Assembly (NCBI RefSeq): GCF_000315625.1
Contig: NW_005434588.1
Span: 38,379 to 102,378, forward strand
DNA from: Guillardia theta CCMP2712
Lineage: Eukaryota; Cryptophyceae; Pyrenomonadales; Geminigeraceae
DNA length: 64,000 nt
Direction of reading: 5' to 3'
A program made the position numbers and the translations under genes. Shown here piece after piece: positions 63,961 to 64,000 of the stretch (position 1 is the stretch's first letter; the number at the start of each line of letters is the position of its first letter). The notes below the pieces were generated by a model. It saw only the letters and a program-made list of their open reading frames with translations, was not told the DNA's origin and did no database searches.

Positions 63961-64000
<40 letters not shown>
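61929..64000 (+). CDS. PLAC8-type cysteine-rich protein, cut by the right edge
   Basis: Exons with good splice sites begin at ATG 61929 (MAEGCFTGPDPVLATCSALV) and continue KLVKTMKTISSGGEFQQVPY (62076), GLVYNTRTKKTTHE (~62206), PIDKLSDVMMSLKGTTKEKY (~62390), TERVDDEDKFLKFCILLENS (~62702), KEPSREVFVRFWDKK (~62832). A first PLAC8-like unit follows: GEPWSSGLFSCSGGFLDLLQ (63040) then ACFCPCLPYAAISASLGQSY (63153). A second unit: HAWEAPLCCDIRDSQSCI (63656) then TACFCSPCVFGRVRNIMLQ (63770), and NRTSCLLYFCCMCSPMLYGM (63893). The W...C...D and CFC-PC signatures fit PLAC8, a plasma-membrane cysteine-rich domain linked to calcium, cadmium or size control. The 3' end lies outside the window. Confidence 0.65.
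63963..64000. repeat. (CTG)n microsatellite at the right edge
   Basis: At least twelve tandem ctg units run to the last base, so the full length is unknown. It falls inside or just after an exon of the PLAC8-type gene. If translated, frames give poly-Leu, poly-Cys or poly-Ala. Confidence 0.9.

Overview
This window is eukaryotic nuclear DNA. Almost every gene is split by short GT-AG introns that can be placed by reading frame. The proteins are eukaryotic types: an ARGLU1-like splicing factor, an XPG/ERCC5 nuclease, a eukaryotic R1 ribonucleotide reductase and a Roc-COR GTPase. One gene (54884-56284) has a signal peptide ending in A|F, then a transit region, then a thylakoid-type AxA site. That three-part leader is typical of algae with a secondary red plastid, and a cryptophyte such as Guillardia is my best guess (inference). 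Introns and spacers are full of polypurine/polypyrimidine microsatellites, which explain most long but meaningless open frames.

Layout. 1-5.8 kb (+): a multi-exon glycosyltransferase with a GT17 domain, open at the left edge. 6.4-7.4 kb (-): a protein of unknown function ending in a membrane segment. 7.5-9.1 kb (-): an ARGLU1 homologue. 9.7-11.5 kb (-): a fibronectin-III protein whose distal part is riddled with stops. 12.26-12.55 kb (+): a small two-exon gene. 13.7-16.0 kb: a near-perfect head-to-head inverted repeat holding an intact secreted coiled-coil gene and a copy that lost its signal peptide. 16.0-17.8 kb: a GC-rich island followed by a C-rich, gene-free stretch. 17.9-20.8 kb (+): the large subunit of class Ia ribonucleotide reductase. 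21.0-22.4 kb (-): a BIR domain fused to a CAP C-terminal domain. 22.7-26.8 kb (+): a secretory-pathway GT25-like protein with a second glycosyltransferase-like region. 27.1-28.2 kb: a small minus-strand exon and a minisatellite.

28.3-41.8 kb (+): a giant protein of about 4,500 residues with five almost identical SPRY units, LRRs, Roc-COR and two TIR domains, interrupted by one missing G at 37072-37075. 42.1-44.3 kb (+): unassigned exons and a Nudix hydrolase. 44.4-46.0 kb (-): a multi-pass membrane protein, divergent from 46.2-54.6 kb (+): an XPG nuclease carrying a PHD finger and five UIMs. 54.9-56.3 kb (+): the plastid lumen protein. 57.4-60.0 kb (-): an acidic ER-targeted protein. 60.6-61.6 kb (-): a small secreted protein with an LRLRGG motif. 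61.9 kb to the right edge (+): a PLAC8-type cysteine-rich protein.

How they fit together: there is no operon logic. The genes are independent, often convergent or divergent at close spacing. The standout is the SPRY-LRR-Roc-COR-TIR-TIR gene, which has the modular make-up of a signalling or immune receptor. Next come three unusual domain fusions (XPG+PHD+UIM, BIR+CAP, GT25+GT) and the inverted duplicated secreted gene.
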